Positions 1-10,980 of a stretch of 41,375 nucleotides of DNA are shown piece by piece (position 1 is the first letter of the stretch; each line of letters begins with the position of its first letter). A program made the position numbers and the translations under genes. Source of the stretch: Acidimicrobiaceae bacterium (GTDB lineage: Bacteria > Actinomycetota > Acidimicrobiia > Acidimicrobiales > RAAP-2); contig PKWY01000040.1 of the NCBI GenBank assembly GCA_003132205.1, positions 25,634 through 67,008 on the forward strand, read 5' to 3'. The notes below the pieces were generated by a model. It had not been told where the DNA came from and ran no database searches. It saw only the letters and a list, made by a program, of their open reading frames with translations.

Positions 1-119
1 GGCGGATGGAGCACGGTCCACCATTCGCGAAGGCGTGGGCGGCTGAGGAACTTGGGCTGGGCGTAGAACGAGGGGACGACGTGCAGGGTTTCGTTGCGGG
101 GACGCTTCGAGCGTCTCAT
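1..119 (-). CDS. N-terminal fragment of a gene running off the window, possibly a UbiA-type prenyltransferase
   Basis: The ATG at 119-117 overlaps the TGA of menG (ATGA), and the frame stays open to the left edge, giving 39 full codons. The fragment starts MRRSKRPRNE, is strongly basic, and continues to LREWWTVLHPP at the edge. A basic N-terminus followed by a WWTVLHPP-like segment just before the expected first membrane helix recalls UbiA-type prenyltransferases. That would suit a partner of MenG, because MenA attaches the prenyl chain that MenG-substrate quinones carry. The gene is seen directly through its coupled start and open frame. The family is a weak inference from about 40 residues; any other membrane protein is possible. 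Confidence 0.55.
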   Translation of the reverse strand, partial: MRRSKRPRNETLHVVPSFYAQPKFLSRPRLREWWTVLHP

Positions 120-862
120 TCTGACCGGTAGCCCCATATCACCAAACCGCCGCCCAGACTCATGGTCGCGTATTCAACGTGATCGATGCCAGCCCGTTCC
201 CAGGCGTCGACGGTCCAGGGCACGGGGTAGCTCTTGTAGTGCTTTGAGATGCTCGGACCGAGGAATCGCCCGACGTCCCACCACGCCTTGCCGCCCAAGA
301 CGTATCCGGCGGCCGGCAGAATGGCGCGGGTGTACAACCACCACGACAACCGCCATCCCAGGTTTCCGGGCACCGCGAATTCGAGGCTGGCGATTGACCC
401 TCCCGGTTTCACGACCCTCGCAAGTTCTCGCAGCGTGGCCTTGGGGTCCTTCACGTAGCGAAGGAGATAGGTGAAGGTGAGGGCATCGAACGTCGCGTCC
501 GGGAAAGGGAGTTGCTCTCCCCTCGCCAGCACGAGCGAAATCCGCTCCCCGAGACCCGATTTGTCGACATTGGACTGTCCTTCTCGAAGCATGTCCTCGC
601 TGAGATCAACACCGACGACGTGCGCCGATGTCCTCTTCGCCAGTCGTCTCGTCACCGCGCACGGTCCACAGGCCACGTCAAGAACGAGGGCTGGCTTGGA
701 GCCAACGACGTGATCGACCATCGCCGCGCGCCAGCGACCGTCTTGGCCGAAGGACAACAGCGCCGCGAGCAGGTTGTATCGCGAAGGCAACGGAGCGAAG
801 AGTCGCTTGGCGAATTCGTTGGGTGTTGCCCGCGACGCTTTTACCTTTGCGTTACCAAGCAT
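116..862 (-). CDS. menG: Demethylmenaquinone methyltransferase (MenG/UbiE family)
   Basis: A 248-residue class I SAM-dependent methyltransferase. The N-terminal segment at residues 22-45 (FAPLPSRYN, LSFGQDGRWR) matches the UbiE/MenG signature around a YD/N...LSFG.hr.WR core. The SAM motif I is DVACGPC at 62-68, the acidic loop GVDLSEDML at 84-92, and the post-motif RVVKPGG at 149-155. The C-terminal SLGGGLVIWGYR resembles the family's TGG....GY ending. The known role is C-methylation of demethylmenaquinone, the last step of menaquinone synthesis at the membrane. The start has a GGAG five bases upstream. The next gene overlaps its stop by ATGA, so the two are probably one operon. Other quinone or lipid methyltransferases of the same fold cannot be excluded. 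Confidence 0.8.
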   Translation of the reverse strand: MLGNAKVKASRATPNEFAKRLFAPLPSRYNLLAALLSFGQDGRWRAAMVDHVVGSKPALVLDVACGPCAVTRRLAKRTSAHVVGVDLSEDMLREGQSNVDKSGLGERISLVLARGEQLPFPDATFDALTFTYLLRYVKDPKATLRELARVVKPGGSIASLEFAVPGNLGWRLSWWLYTRAILPAAGYVLGGKAWWDVGRFLGPSISKHYKSYPVPWTVDAWERAGIDHVEYATMSLGGGLVIWGYRSE

Positions 863-1100
863 CGTCGCTCCATTTCGAGCAGTTCATTCGGGACCGTTTC
901 GGCGATTGACAACGGTGCGAAGCGCAACCGTATCCGGTGGTCTCATGCACGCCTCCACTTCTTTGCCTGGTCGCCGGTTCATCGAGGAGAACCGCCACGC
1001 ACTAGTCCCAATGTTGTCATCCTACTGTCCGCGAATTTCGGCTTCATGCAGGATTCAAAGGATCAATGGGCCGCCCATTCGCCGCGAAGCTCGATGGCGC

Positions 1101-1511
1101 CTACTGCGAGTTGTCCCCGAGCTCTTCTTCTTCGGGTCCTCGGAGCGATTCGTGGTGCGCCAACTGGTCCTGCTCGAGCACAATGAGCTCAGCGTCGTCG
1201 GCGACTTCGAGGTGGACCAGCAGGTCGTCGGCGTCGGGGGAGGAGCGGATCAGTTCGTCGAGCTTCAATTGCAAGACGACTTGGTTCCGACTCTGGGTGT
1301 GCTGCACGATGAACAACATCACCAAGGTGATGGCTCCCGCCACCGTTGAAAAGGCCGCTTCCCAGCTCACGGGGAATCCCGCTATCGCGAGAAACACGCC
1401 GAAGCCCAGGAGCAGGACGACCACCACGGCAGTGGCTCCCGACCGTGACGTTATGTCGCCCACCCAGTGCAGAATGCGGCTGAGCCTTCGTTGAATCGTT
1501 GAATGTTCCAT
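1101..1511 (-). CDS. Low-affinity iron permease family membrane protein
   Basis: A 136-residue protein with two hydrophobic helices at about residues 26-45 and 50-70. Between and after them are FPVSWEAAFSTVAGAITLVM and FIVQHTQSRNQ, then LQLKLDELIRS, a pattern typical of the bacterial low-affinity iron permease family (related to fungal Fet4). The tail from about residue 95 is acidic and probably cytoplasmic. The ATG at 1511 follows GGAGACCGC, a good ribosome binding site. Bacterial members are much shorter than Fet4 and their transport activity is largely unproven, so the name is a family label only. It stands alone: 238 bases separate it from menG and 444 from metY, which is on the other strand. 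Confidence 0.75.
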   Translation of the reverse strand: MEHSTIQRRLSRILHWVGDITSRSGATAVVVVLLLGFGVFLAIAGFPVSWEAAFSTVAGAITLVMLFIVQHTQSRNQVVLQLKLDELIRSSPDADDLLVHLEVADDAELIVLEQDQLAHHESLRGPEEEELGDNSQ

Positions 1512-1864
1512 GCGGTCTCCATTCAGAGGCGGTGCCGATCAGTAGCGGCGTGTCAGAGGGTAAACCCGAGAAGAGTCGTTCAGCTCGTCTAAGGAGCGTG
1601 CGGGTACTCACCAAACGTAGCGGCCGTCACTTCTGCGCAGCCTTGATGGTGCTTCTCATTCGAGCAGCGCCACTATCCACGGTGTCCGCGATCATGTGTG
1701 CCACGACAACGCCGGCGACTGAGTTACTCCGATCAGATGCGCATTGTCGTGGTCGACCGGGCGAGTTGAGTCGAGCGGCCCGTGCGGTCTGGCAGTCGCC
1801 GAGGGAATAGCTGAGAGTTCCCGGACGGAATGAAACCCTCGTTGTCACGAGGAGTTCGTAATAG
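1512..1864. other. Intergenic region between the iron permease homologue and the metY promoter
   Basis: No convincing gene is visible. Frames on either strand lack a ribosome binding site and recognisable protein pattern. A stem of CGAGGG (1800-1805) with CCCTCG (1836-1841) encloses a CTGAGA, followed by a small hairpin ending in CGAGG. It lies upstream of the proposed metY promoter, so it would not be in that transcript unless an earlier promoter exists. Confidence 0.4.
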
Positions 1865-1892
1865 TTGACTAAAACCATCAGGTTTATACGAT
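1865..1892 (+). promoter_or_regulatory. Putative metYX promoter containing an inverted-repeat operator
   Basis: A TTGACT (1865-1870) lies 16 bases before TACGAT (1887-1892), a reasonable -35/-10 pair. The spacer contains AAACC-atca-GGTTT (1872-1885), a perfect 5-bp inverted repeat positioned to block polymerase. The site is AT-rich against GC-rich surroundings. Transcription would start near 1900, leaving a leader of about 56 bases with a GCGGC/GCCGC hairpin around the sequence at 1915-1930. The repressor is unknown. An Rrf2- or TetR-like sulfur regulator is only a guess. Confidence 0.45.
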
Positions 1893-1913
1893 AAAGTGAG
1901 CCAACTAAGTTGA

Positions 1914-4381
<2,468 letters not shown>

Positions 4382-4873
4382 CGAGTGCCCATTCAGTTGT
4401 TCTGGCCCCATCGAACTTGATTCCGGTTCCGTTGAATGTACGACCGAGTCGAGGGCCGATGTGGAGCCTGGTTGATGAGTCCGATCCCAGGGGCTTGCCC
4501 CGCAGAGACGTCAATCGACTTCATCTGAGTCTGGGCCTGAGGTGTAGTCGGAGATTCTCACAAGACTGACCAATGCCAATCCAGCCCGCTGCGGGCATTT
4601 GAAAGCCGATGGACTGCGAGACCGCGGGGACCCGCGGCACGAGTACTGATCAATGCCTACGTCGACGGGAAATGATGCTCCTCGACCTTCGATTCGTTGC
4701 GCGACAACACAAGGCTTGAGCAAGACGGGGAACGCCGATACTCAACCGGCCTCATGGTTGCATCCCCAACGAGCAGGTTGCTGGTTTCTTCGTCGATTAT
4801 TCGCGCATTCTTATTCAGCATTCAGGTCGGACGAATAGAAAGGGAAGGTGATGGTTGTTGAACGGAGGAGCGT
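4382..4873. other. Gene-poor interval after metX
   Basis: No recognisable gene was found in any frame. Short open frames here lack ribosome binding sites and family patterns. Two small GC-rich hairpins are present: CCCGC-t-GCGGG near 4584-4594 and CCGCGGG-GA-CCCGCGG at 4622-4637. Neither has a following T run, so they are not clear terminators. The end of the interval carries the GGAGGAG ribosome binding site of the next gene (4864-4870). Confidence 0.35.
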
Positions 4874-5110
4874 ATGACGAGAACACGCAACGTAGTTTCC
4901 TGGATGGTCGCTGGACTGCTGACCCTCGTGCTTTCAGCGGGCGTTGAAGTCGCGAGCCATAAGGCGTTCATCGCTATGGGTTCACCGGCCGCCAGCGTGA
5001 CGGTCAATCAGGCGTCTCCTTCTTCGTCGACGACGTCATCTCTTCACGCGGGAACCGGTGTCGCGTCCGTCACTTATCATGACGATGGTCAGTCGAGCGG
5101 TGATAACTGA
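4874..5110 (+). CDS. Small exported or membrane-anchored peptide of unknown function
   Basis: A 78-residue protein beginning MTRTRNVVSWMVAGLL. It has a basic start, one hydrophobic segment at about residues 8-24, then a Ser/Thr-rich tail ending HDDGQSSGDN. This is either a signal peptide or a single anchor with the tail outside. I recognise no family. The case for a real gene is the strong GGAGGAG site at 4864-4870, ideally placed before the ATG, and the coherent signal-like N-terminus. It stands between metX and the convergent FUSC gene, with no operon partner. Confidence 0.55.
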   Translation: MTRTRNVVSWMVAGLLTLVLSAGVEVASHKAFIAMGSPAASVTVNQASPSSSTTSSLHAGTGVASVTYHDDGQSSGDN

Positions 5111-5227
5111 CGTGTCACGCGGCACTGAGGTACTTGGCGCCGATCAAGATGGCTCAGCTGCACCCTGAGCTGCGAGACAAGGCTCTTCGGGCAGGCTCGC
5201 GGCGCGCCTGTTCCATCCTTCAAGGGC

Positions 5228-7414
5228 TCATCCCCCATTGTCCCGCGACGCGATTCCCGAAAGCTGCGTGGCGGTGTTGATGGCGTTCACGAGTTCGTCG
5301 AGATGGGTCGCGACGGACACCGGCGCACCGGCTTTGACGAGACCCTTCTCCGCCGAGCGGTAGAGCGGGCGCAACGGACCAACCGGCGCGTGCGATTCCG
5401 CTGCGAACCAGTCGCTGAGGCCCTCGAGTGATTCGAGGCACGCTCGCGCCAGCGCGTCCAACTCATCGAAGGCCGGTGTTGTGGCACCGCGCTCGGCGTC
5501 GATCCTCATGGCGTGGATGGCCCGCAGTATTCGCATCGTCGTCGCGAGCAGGCTTCGTCCCTGCGAAGGGTCGATTCGCGTGGCGGCGGGCTCTTCGACC
5601 GAGCGGCCCACGGCGGCCTCGGCTTTCGCCCAGGCCATGCGCACCCTTCTCGAGCACTGCGCCACTTCGCCGGGGGCAACCCCTTTCGTCTCGACGAGGT
5701 CGACAACGACTGACAGATAGTCGTGGAGCGCGAGGAAGAGACCCGACTGCGCTTCGCCCACACCGGCGCGTGGTGACGTGGGCCAGACCAGATAGGTGAT
5801 GAAGGCTATGGCGCCACCGAGCGAGATGTCGATCAACCGGTCGAGGGCGGTCCCGATGGTGTCGGTCGTCGACGTGCTCAGGAGAATCAGCACCATGGCG
5901 GTGACGAAGCCGATTGACACGGAGAAGCTTGCAGCCCACGTGGAATACGCAATCCATCCGACGACCCCCACGAGCACAGCGGTGAGCGCCAAGTCGGGTT
6001 TCAGCTCGCTCACGAGCACCGCCGCGACCGACGCGCCGATCATCGTGCCGATGACTCGACCCAAGCCCCTCTTCACCAGCGTGCTGTAGTCCGGCTTCAA
6101 GATGACCGCGACCGCGAACGGGAGCCAGTAACTGCGCGGGAGCGACAGCAGGGATCCGATGAGTATTGACAGCGGAACGGCGACGCTCAGGCGCACGGCG
6201 TGGCGAAATGCGGAGGAGTCGGTTCTGAGGTTGCCGCGCACGGTTGAGAGGTCGAGGCGGAACTGTCCGAAGTCGGGGCCGCTGGGCGAAGGGATGCTCG
6301 GACGCCACGCCTGGCGGTTATCGCCTTCGCGCAAGTGCTCGACCAGGTTTCCTGCCGATCGCAACTGCCCGGCGACCGCAGTGAGGTGCGTCACGCATTG
6401 GCGCGCAATCACATCCAGCTTGGAACTATCTTCATCGAACTCATCGCTGAGCACAGCGAGGGACGCCTGAAACGCACCAACGGCTGATCTCCAGTCCGAC
6501 GGATTCGATGAATGGCGAAGTGCCTGCGCGATCTCGTCAAGGGCCACGGCGATGACGTGCAGGGACGAGTCGATGAGCGAGTAGTCGCTGGCGTCGCCCT
6601 CCCTCGTGAGCCTCAGGCGAAGACCGGCCAGCGTCGTGAGTTCGAGTCGGATTCGTCGAGCCTGATCGAGAATCGAGCGAAGGTCCTGGACGTCGGTGCG
6701 GCTGAACAGTGAAGGTGCCGAGAGGGCGAGTTCGGCTCCGTCAAGGGTTCCGAGCAGGTCCGTGGCGGGCCGACTCGGGTCGGACTGGGCCAGCTCACTC
6801 ACCGCTTCGAAGGCGTTCGCGAGGCGACCTCGCTGGTAACGAAGCGTCGGAGGAAGACGCAGCACCACCAGAGCCACGACTTCCAGCAGGGCGCCAACGA
6901 CCACGAAGAAACTGAGGTGCAGCGCCAACGCCGGCGTTCCTGAGAATCGCCCCAACACGACGTAGGCGATCATCGCCTGCGAACCGACCGTCGCCTGGGT
7001 CTGTCCGAACACGACCATCATTCCCGCGACGAAGCACCATGGAACGAGTAGCGCGATGTGGAGCCACGGCACCGGGCTCGTCAACGTCCCCGCGAAGACC
7101 GAAACGCCCAACATCAAGACGTCGATGAACGCGAGGCGAATCGAGAGACGTGGGGCGCCGACGAGCGAGACAATTGCGATGAAGTTCGCGCCGATCGCCA
7201 TGGCGATGGCGCTCGGCGCACTCGTCACGGCGAGGCCGATCGCGAAGACCGCAACCAAGGGAGCAATGGTGATCGCTCCGGCTACCGGCGTGATGAGCGA
7301 GAAATCGACCTTCAAGGCGTTGCGTGGCGCTGAGTGGGTCTTCAGTACCGAAAGTGCGCCCCCGAGCGGCTTCGAGGGATTCGAGGGATTCGCTCCGCCG
7401 ACCCCTTCAGCCAT
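5228..7414 (-). CDS. FUSC-family inner-membrane protein (aromatic-acid-exporter-like)
   Basis: A 728-residue protein with two bundles of membrane helices, at about residues 40-190 and 405-555, separated by a soluble helical region. A cytoplasmic C-terminal region follows. The second bundle carries SYWLPFAVAVILKPDYSTLVKRGLGRVIGTMIG, the FUSC hallmark (P-D-x-x-x-T....R..GT..G), split here between WLPFAVAVILKPDY and RGLGRVIGT. The duplicated layout matches YccS/AaeB-type proteins, linked to export of aromatic acids or to membrane stress, but substrates are mostly unknown. The start at 7414 has only a weak ribosome binding site. A 9-base TTCGAGGGA repeat near 7369-7393 encodes the N-terminal NPSNPSKP. 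The gene converges with the small peptide gene. Confidence 0.8.
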   Translation of the reverse strand: MAEGVGGANPSNPSKPLGGALSVLKTHSAPRNALKVDFSLITPVAGAITIAPLVAVFAIGLAVTSAPSAIAMAIGANFIAIVSLVGAPRLSIRLAFIDVLMLGVSVFAGTLTSPVPWLHIALLVPWCFVAGMMVVFGQTQATVGSQAMIAYVVLGRFSGTPALALHLSFFVVVGALLEVVALVVLRLPPTLRYQRGRLANAFEAVSELAQSDPSRPATDLLGTLDGAELALSAPSLFSRTDVQDLRSILDQARRIRLELTTLAGLRLRLTREGDASDYSLIDSSLHVIAVALDEIAQALRHSSNPSDWRSAVGAFQASLAVLSDEFDEDSSKLDVIARQCVTHLTAVAGQLRSAGNLVEHLREGDNRQAWRPSIPSPSGPDFGQFRLDLSTVRGNLRTDSSAFRHAVRLSVAVPLSILIGSLLSLPRSYWLPFAVAVILKPDYSTLVKRGLGRVIGTMIGASVAAVLVSELKPDLALTAVLVGVVGWIAYSTWAASFSVSIGFVTAMVLILLSTSTTDTIGTALDRLIDISLGGAIAFITYLVWPTSPRAGVGEAQSGLFLALHDYLSVVVDLVETKGVAPGEVAQCSRRVRMAWAKAEAAVGRSVEEPAATRIDPSQGRSLLATTMRILRAIHAMRIDAERGATTPAFDELDALARACLESLEGLSDWFAAESHAPVGPLRPLYRSAEKGLVKAGAPVSVATHLDELVNAINTATQLSGIASRDNGG

Positions 7415-7566
7415 CGATGCTCGGTGCGATCACGGCACCGACTTTAGTGCGTGGGATTTTGACGACAGCAAGGCCCCTGCGGCGAATCGGCCCCGGGAAT
7501 TGTGCTCGAGCGAGCGCCGCCCATCGTTGCACGACGTCCGGGCTCCGCAGGAGCGAAGCGACCGGG

Positions 7567-7611
7567 CAACAACAAGGCCCTCGCCGCAAAGCGGCGAGGG
7601 CCTTGTTGTTG
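7567..7611 (-). terminator. Perfect 21-bp hairpin after livK
   Basis: A perfect 21-base inverted repeat (arms 7567-7587 and 7591-7611) with a 3-base loop lies 12 bases after the livK stop on the minus strand. The distal arm reads as ...CCTTGTTGTTG in the transcript, so the U-rich part is within the arm and no separate U tract follows. It is well placed to end the liv operon. Confidence 0.75.
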
Positions 7612-7623
7612 AATCGTTACGGG

Positions 7624-8979
7624 CTACTTCAGCCAGTTCGGAATCGTGGTGATGTCAAGCTTCCTCGACACCGTGATCGGCGAACTCTTCGTGTTGGTGG
7701 TCGAGAACACCGTGGTGTTGGGCTCAACAACGATCGTAGGCGCAGCGCCCCCGTTCGAGGGGAGCGTGGCGATGACGCCACCCAGCAGGCCCTGGTGGTT
7801 CGACGACGAGTACTTCAGGGGCGTGATCGCGGGAGTGTTCATCGTGGTCGACTTCAGCGCCTTGAGGAACCCGGCGCGGGTGACGTTCTTGCCTTCGGCC
7901 TTCAGGGTCTCGGCGAACGCCACTGCGTACGCCGCTCCGTAGAAGTCGTTGCCGGTGAGGACCGACGACGCGGTGAAGGTCGGGAAGTCGGCCTTGTCGG
8001 CGAGGAGCACCTTACGCAGCCACGGAACCCAAGGATCCTTGGTGTTGGTTGGCGCGGGGAAGTAGTCGAGCGAGATGGCCCCCACTTCTCCGACGTTGTT
8101 GACCAACGTCGGGTCCGAGCCCACCGAGGAGATGACCCACTGCGGTGAGTAGCTCAACTGCTTGGCAATCGAGAGGATCCCGCTGGTGAAGCCGGGCACC
8201 GAGTCAAGCACCACTACCTGGGCCTTGTTCGCCTGGAGTGTCTGCACGTCCTGGACGAGGTCACTGGACGATCCAGAGATCGCGTCGGCCGCGTTGTAGT
8301 TCAGGTTATTGGCCGACGCGATGGAAACGCCACCGTCGGTGAGGCCGATAAGACCGTCCGCGCCGAAGTCATCGTTCTGACCGATGAATCCGACGGTCTG
8401 GCCCGCGAAGTGCGCGTTGATGTAGCGGGCGAAGATCTTGCCCTCGGCGACGTAGCTCGTCTGGAATCCAAACGTGCCCGGGTAGATCGATGGCTGGTTC
8501 CAGTCACGAGAACCCGAGGCCACGAACAGCTGAGGAACCCCATTCTGCTTCAGGTAACTGAGGACGCTGTCCTCGGCGGCCGTACCGAGCGAGCCCACCG
8601 TCGCAAAGACGTGTTGCTGAGCGACCAGGACCTGGTTCTGGCTGAGTGTCGTCGTGCTGGCACCCGCGGTGCAACCGAGGCCGTATGCGGCCAGGTCGTA
8701 GCAGTCGTCGAGGCGGATGTACTTGATGCGTCGTCCGTTGATACCGCCGTGCTTGTTGATGTACGTGAAGACCGCGTTCGCCGCCGCAGAGACCGGAGCG
8801 TAACTAGCTGCGACTCCGGAAAGGGGAACTGTCGCTCCAATGGTGATGGTCTTCGCGGTGACACCTGGCGTGCTCGTCGATGCGTTGGCGCTACTGGTTA
8901 GTAACCCAGTGGACACCATGCCGAGAGTCAACGCCGCCACCGAAAGCAGTGTCGTGGATCGTCTAATGCTTTTGAACAT
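7624..8979 (-). CDS. livK: Branched-chain amino acid-type ABC transporter, substrate-binding protein
   Basis: A 451-residue exported binding protein of the periplasmic-binding-protein type 6 family. The signal peptide is MFKSIRRSTTLLSVAALTLG and onward, with cleavage probably near ANAS. The mature part opens with KTITIGATVPLSG, the family's first strand and loop. KHGGINGRRIKYIRLDD follows, then GSLGTAAEDSVLSYL and the hinge strand FGFQTSYVAEG. The ATG at 8979 is favoured by GGAGGT at 8990-8985; an upstream in-frame start at 9012 has none. It is last in the livGFHMK operon, 58 bases after livM. The family binds leucine, isoleucine and valine but also amides, urea and aromatic compounds, so the ligand is open. 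Confidence 0.88.
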   Translation of the reverse strand: MFKSIRRSTTLLSVAALTLGMVSTGLLTSSANASTSTPGVTAKTITIGATVPLSGVAASYAPVSAAANAVFTYINKHGGINGRRIKYIRLDDCYDLAAYGLGCTAGASTTTLSQNQVLVAQQHVFATVGSLGTAAEDSVLSYLKQNGVPQLFVASGSRDWNQPSIYPGTFGFQTSYVAEGKIFARYINAHFAGQTVGFIGQNDDFGADGLIGLTDGGVSIASANNLNYNAADAISGSSSDLVQDVQTLQANKAQVVVLDSVPGFTSGILSIAKQLSYSPQWVISSVGSDPTLVNNVGEVGAISLDYFPAPTNTKDPWVPWLRKVLLADKADFPTFTASSVLTGNDFYGAAYAVAFAETLKAEGKNVTRAGFLKALKSTTMNTPAITPLKYSSSNHQGLLGGVIATLPSNGGAAPTIVVEPNTTVFSTTNTKSSPITVSRKLDITTIPNWLK

Positions 8980-9037
8980 GAAAAACCTCCTAATTGGTCT
9001 TAGGGGAAACATAATTCACATTTGAGTTACCGTTGGG

Positions 9038-10084
9038 TTACGAACGAGAATATATAAAAGATCGAATTCTTTGAATAAGTCCGGCGATTCCGCGAGGCGC
9101 GAAGAGCATCGTCAGGATAAGGAGAACGCCGAAGATGATGCCCTGCATATTCGCGCCCAAATTCGACGTGGGGTTCACCCCGGTCAGCGAGTTGACGTGC
9201 GAGACGAGGTTCGCACTGAAGGAATAGATGATGCCGCCGATGACCGCGCCGCTGAGCGTGCCGATGCCGCCGAGCACCATCAGGGTCAACAAGGTGATGG
9301 AAAGCGTGAGGGGGAAGCTCTCTGGTCGCACCGTTGCGTTGATGATCGCGAAGAGCGAACCGCCCAGTCCCGCGAAGGCCGCGGCGACGACGAAGGCCAG
9401 GGTCCGAGTTCTTGACAGGTTGATACCCATGAGCTCCGCGGCGACGTCATTGTCGCGCACGAGGCGCATCGCGCGGCCCGACCGGCTGTGGAAAAGGTTG
9501 GCCATGAGGAAGAACATAAAGCCCGCGATGACCACCGCCAGATCAGCAGTCCACTGGGCGTTGGCGTTGATCGACGCGTTCGCACCGCTAAAGAAGTGCA
9601 AGAACCACGCCGGCGTGGTGAGCGTATTGAAGAAGAGTCCGCCTTCTCCGCCCGTGACGGAGGTGAAGTTCTGCGCCAGCGGGGTGATCGCTGCCGCAAA
9701 GGCGAGCGTCATTCCGGCCAGGTAGGGTCCGCGCAATCGAGTGGACGGGATGGCCACGATAAGTCCGCTGATCCCTCCGACGACGGTCGCGAGAAGAAAG
9801 GTGAATATCAAGGGCGATGCCGTGTGGTGGTGCGCCCAGATTCCCGCCGCGTACGCGCCCACTGCCATGAAACCCGAATTCCCGAGCGAGATCTGCCCGC
9901 TCCAACCGATCAGCCAGCTAAGGCCCAAGATAACGATCGTGATCGCGGCGCCACCGGCGAGTTGAGAGTCCGCCACTGGCGGCAAGAAGAAAGTGACCAC
10001 CAGGGTCAGGACGGTGAGCCCGAGAACGGTGAGCAGTCGAACGTGGGTGGTCTCTTGTCTTCGAAACGATCCGGGCCAGGTCAT
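9038..10084 (-). CDS. livM: Branched-chain amino acid-type ABC transporter permease
   Basis: A 348-residue membrane protein with about ten helices. Diagnostic LivM segments are GWSGQISLGNSGFMAVGAYA near residue 63, IPSTRLRGPYLAGMTLAFA, SRSGRAMRLVRDNDVAAELMGIN, and LTLMVLGGIGTLSGAVIGG near the end. It forms the channel with LivH and is powered by LivF and LivG. Its ATG at 10084 overlaps the livH stop as TGATG. A much longer frame reading upstream into livH in another phase is spurious. The C-terminus ends FAPRGIAGLIQRIRSF, normal for the family. Confidence 0.92.
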   Translation of the reverse strand: MTWPGSFRRQETTHVRLLTVLGLTVLTLVVTFFLPPVADSQLAGGAAITIVILGLSWLIGWSGQISLGNSGFMAVGAYAAGIWAHHHTASPLIFTFLLATVVGGISGLIVAIPSTRLRGPYLAGMTLAFAAAITPLAQNFTSVTGGEGGLFFNTLTTPAWFLHFFSGANASINANAQWTADLAVVIAGFMFFLMANLFHSRSGRAMRLVRDNDVAAELMGINLSRTRTLAFVVAAAFAGLGGSLFAIINATVRPESFPLTLSITLLTLMVLGGIGTLSGAVIGGIIYSFSANLVSHVNSLTGVNPTSNLGANMQGIIFGVLLILTMLFAPRGIAGLIQRIRSFIYSRS

Positions 10085-10980
10085 CACACCCTCCGTCCGA
10101 CGCTCTTGGTGAAGATGCCTTGGGGGCGGATCATGAGGGCCACCACGAGAATGATGACGCCGCCGAGCGGCGCGACGTTCGGTGACCAGTACGCGAGGAT
10201 GAACTGCTCGGCGAGGCCGATCAAGAGGCCGCCGGCGATGGCGCCAATCGGTGATTCGAGCCCACCGACCGCGGCGGCGATGAAGCCGGCCACGAACACG
10301 CCGTCCATGTCGGTGGGGAAGAGGCCGAAACTGCCCGACGCGAGAATGACCGCGGCGATCGCTCCCACACCCGCCGAGAGCATCCAACCAATCGTCAACA
10401 TTCGATTCACGCGCACCCCCAAGAGGCGCGCCACCTCTGGAGCGAGCGCCGATGCTCGAAGCTGGAGTCCCAACTTCGTGAAACGAAACAGCGCCGCGAC
10501 GAGCAGCATGATCCCGATGGCCAGGACGATCTGGAAGATGACGAATGGGGAAAGCAGTACGAGTTTCCCGTGCGACTGGAAGTAGATCTGCGAGAACGGC
10601 GCGGCGATCGTGCGGGCGGTGCTCGTCCAAATAGAGGTGGCGACCGCTTCGAGGACGGCGAGAAAGCCAACCATCACGACGATTGGATTGATCTCGGGCT
10701 TTCCGTAGAGGGGCCGGATCAACACCCGCTCGGTCGCCCCCCCCAATACCATGCCGACCACGACCGAGATCAGGACGCACCACCAATAGCCGACGCCCCG
10801 GCCGATCTCGGTCAGCCCCACGTAGGTCGCGAACATGGCCATCGCACCCTGGGCGAAGTTGAGCACGTGGGTCGACTGCCAGATGATCACGAGGCTCAAC
10901 GCCACGAGGGAGAAGATGACCCCCTGGGCGAGGCCCCCGAAGATGTTGTGCATGAAGGAGGACGTCAGGAAGGAACTCAC
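10084..10980 (-). CDS. livH: Branched-chain amino acid-type ABC transporter permease
   Basis: A 298-residue membrane protein with the LivH pattern: GLAQGVIFSLVALSLVIIWQ at the first helix, LNFAQGAMAMFATYVG, then RVLIRPLYGKPEINPIVVMV, and the terminal LAEQFI...VILVVALMIRPQGIF. Translation begins at a GTG (10980) that overlaps the livF stop as TAGTG. The reading frame ends inside the livM start. It pairs with LivM to form the pore. Overlapping junctions between all four of livG, livF, livH and livM suggest balanced, coupled synthesis. Confidence 0.92.
   Translation of the reverse strand: MSSFLTSSFMHNIFGGLAQGVIFSLVALSLVIIWQSTHVLNFAQGAMAMFATYVGLTEIGRGVGYWWCVLISVVVGMVLGGATERVLIRPLYGKPEINPIVVMVGFLAVLEAVATSIWTSTARTIAAPFSQIYFQSHGKLVLLSPFVIFQIVLAIGIMLLVAALFRFTKLGLQLRASALAPEVARLLGVRVNRMLTIGWMLSAGVGAIAAVILASGSFGLFPTDMDGVFVAGFIAAAVGGLESPIGAIAGGLLIGLAEQFILAYWSPNVAPLGGVIILVVALMIRPQGIFTKSVGRRV

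Noticed and set aside
1800..1841. Possible TPP-type riboswitch from CTGAGA flanked by a CGAGGG/CCCTCG stem
   Set aside because: The second conserved half of the TPP element is missing, and the segment is upstream of the likely metYX promoter.
7369..7393. Tandem 9-base TTCGAGGGA repeats as a regulatory element
   Set aside because: They lie within the FUSC coding region and encode the NPSNPS N-terminus; short low-complexity repeats suffice as explanation.
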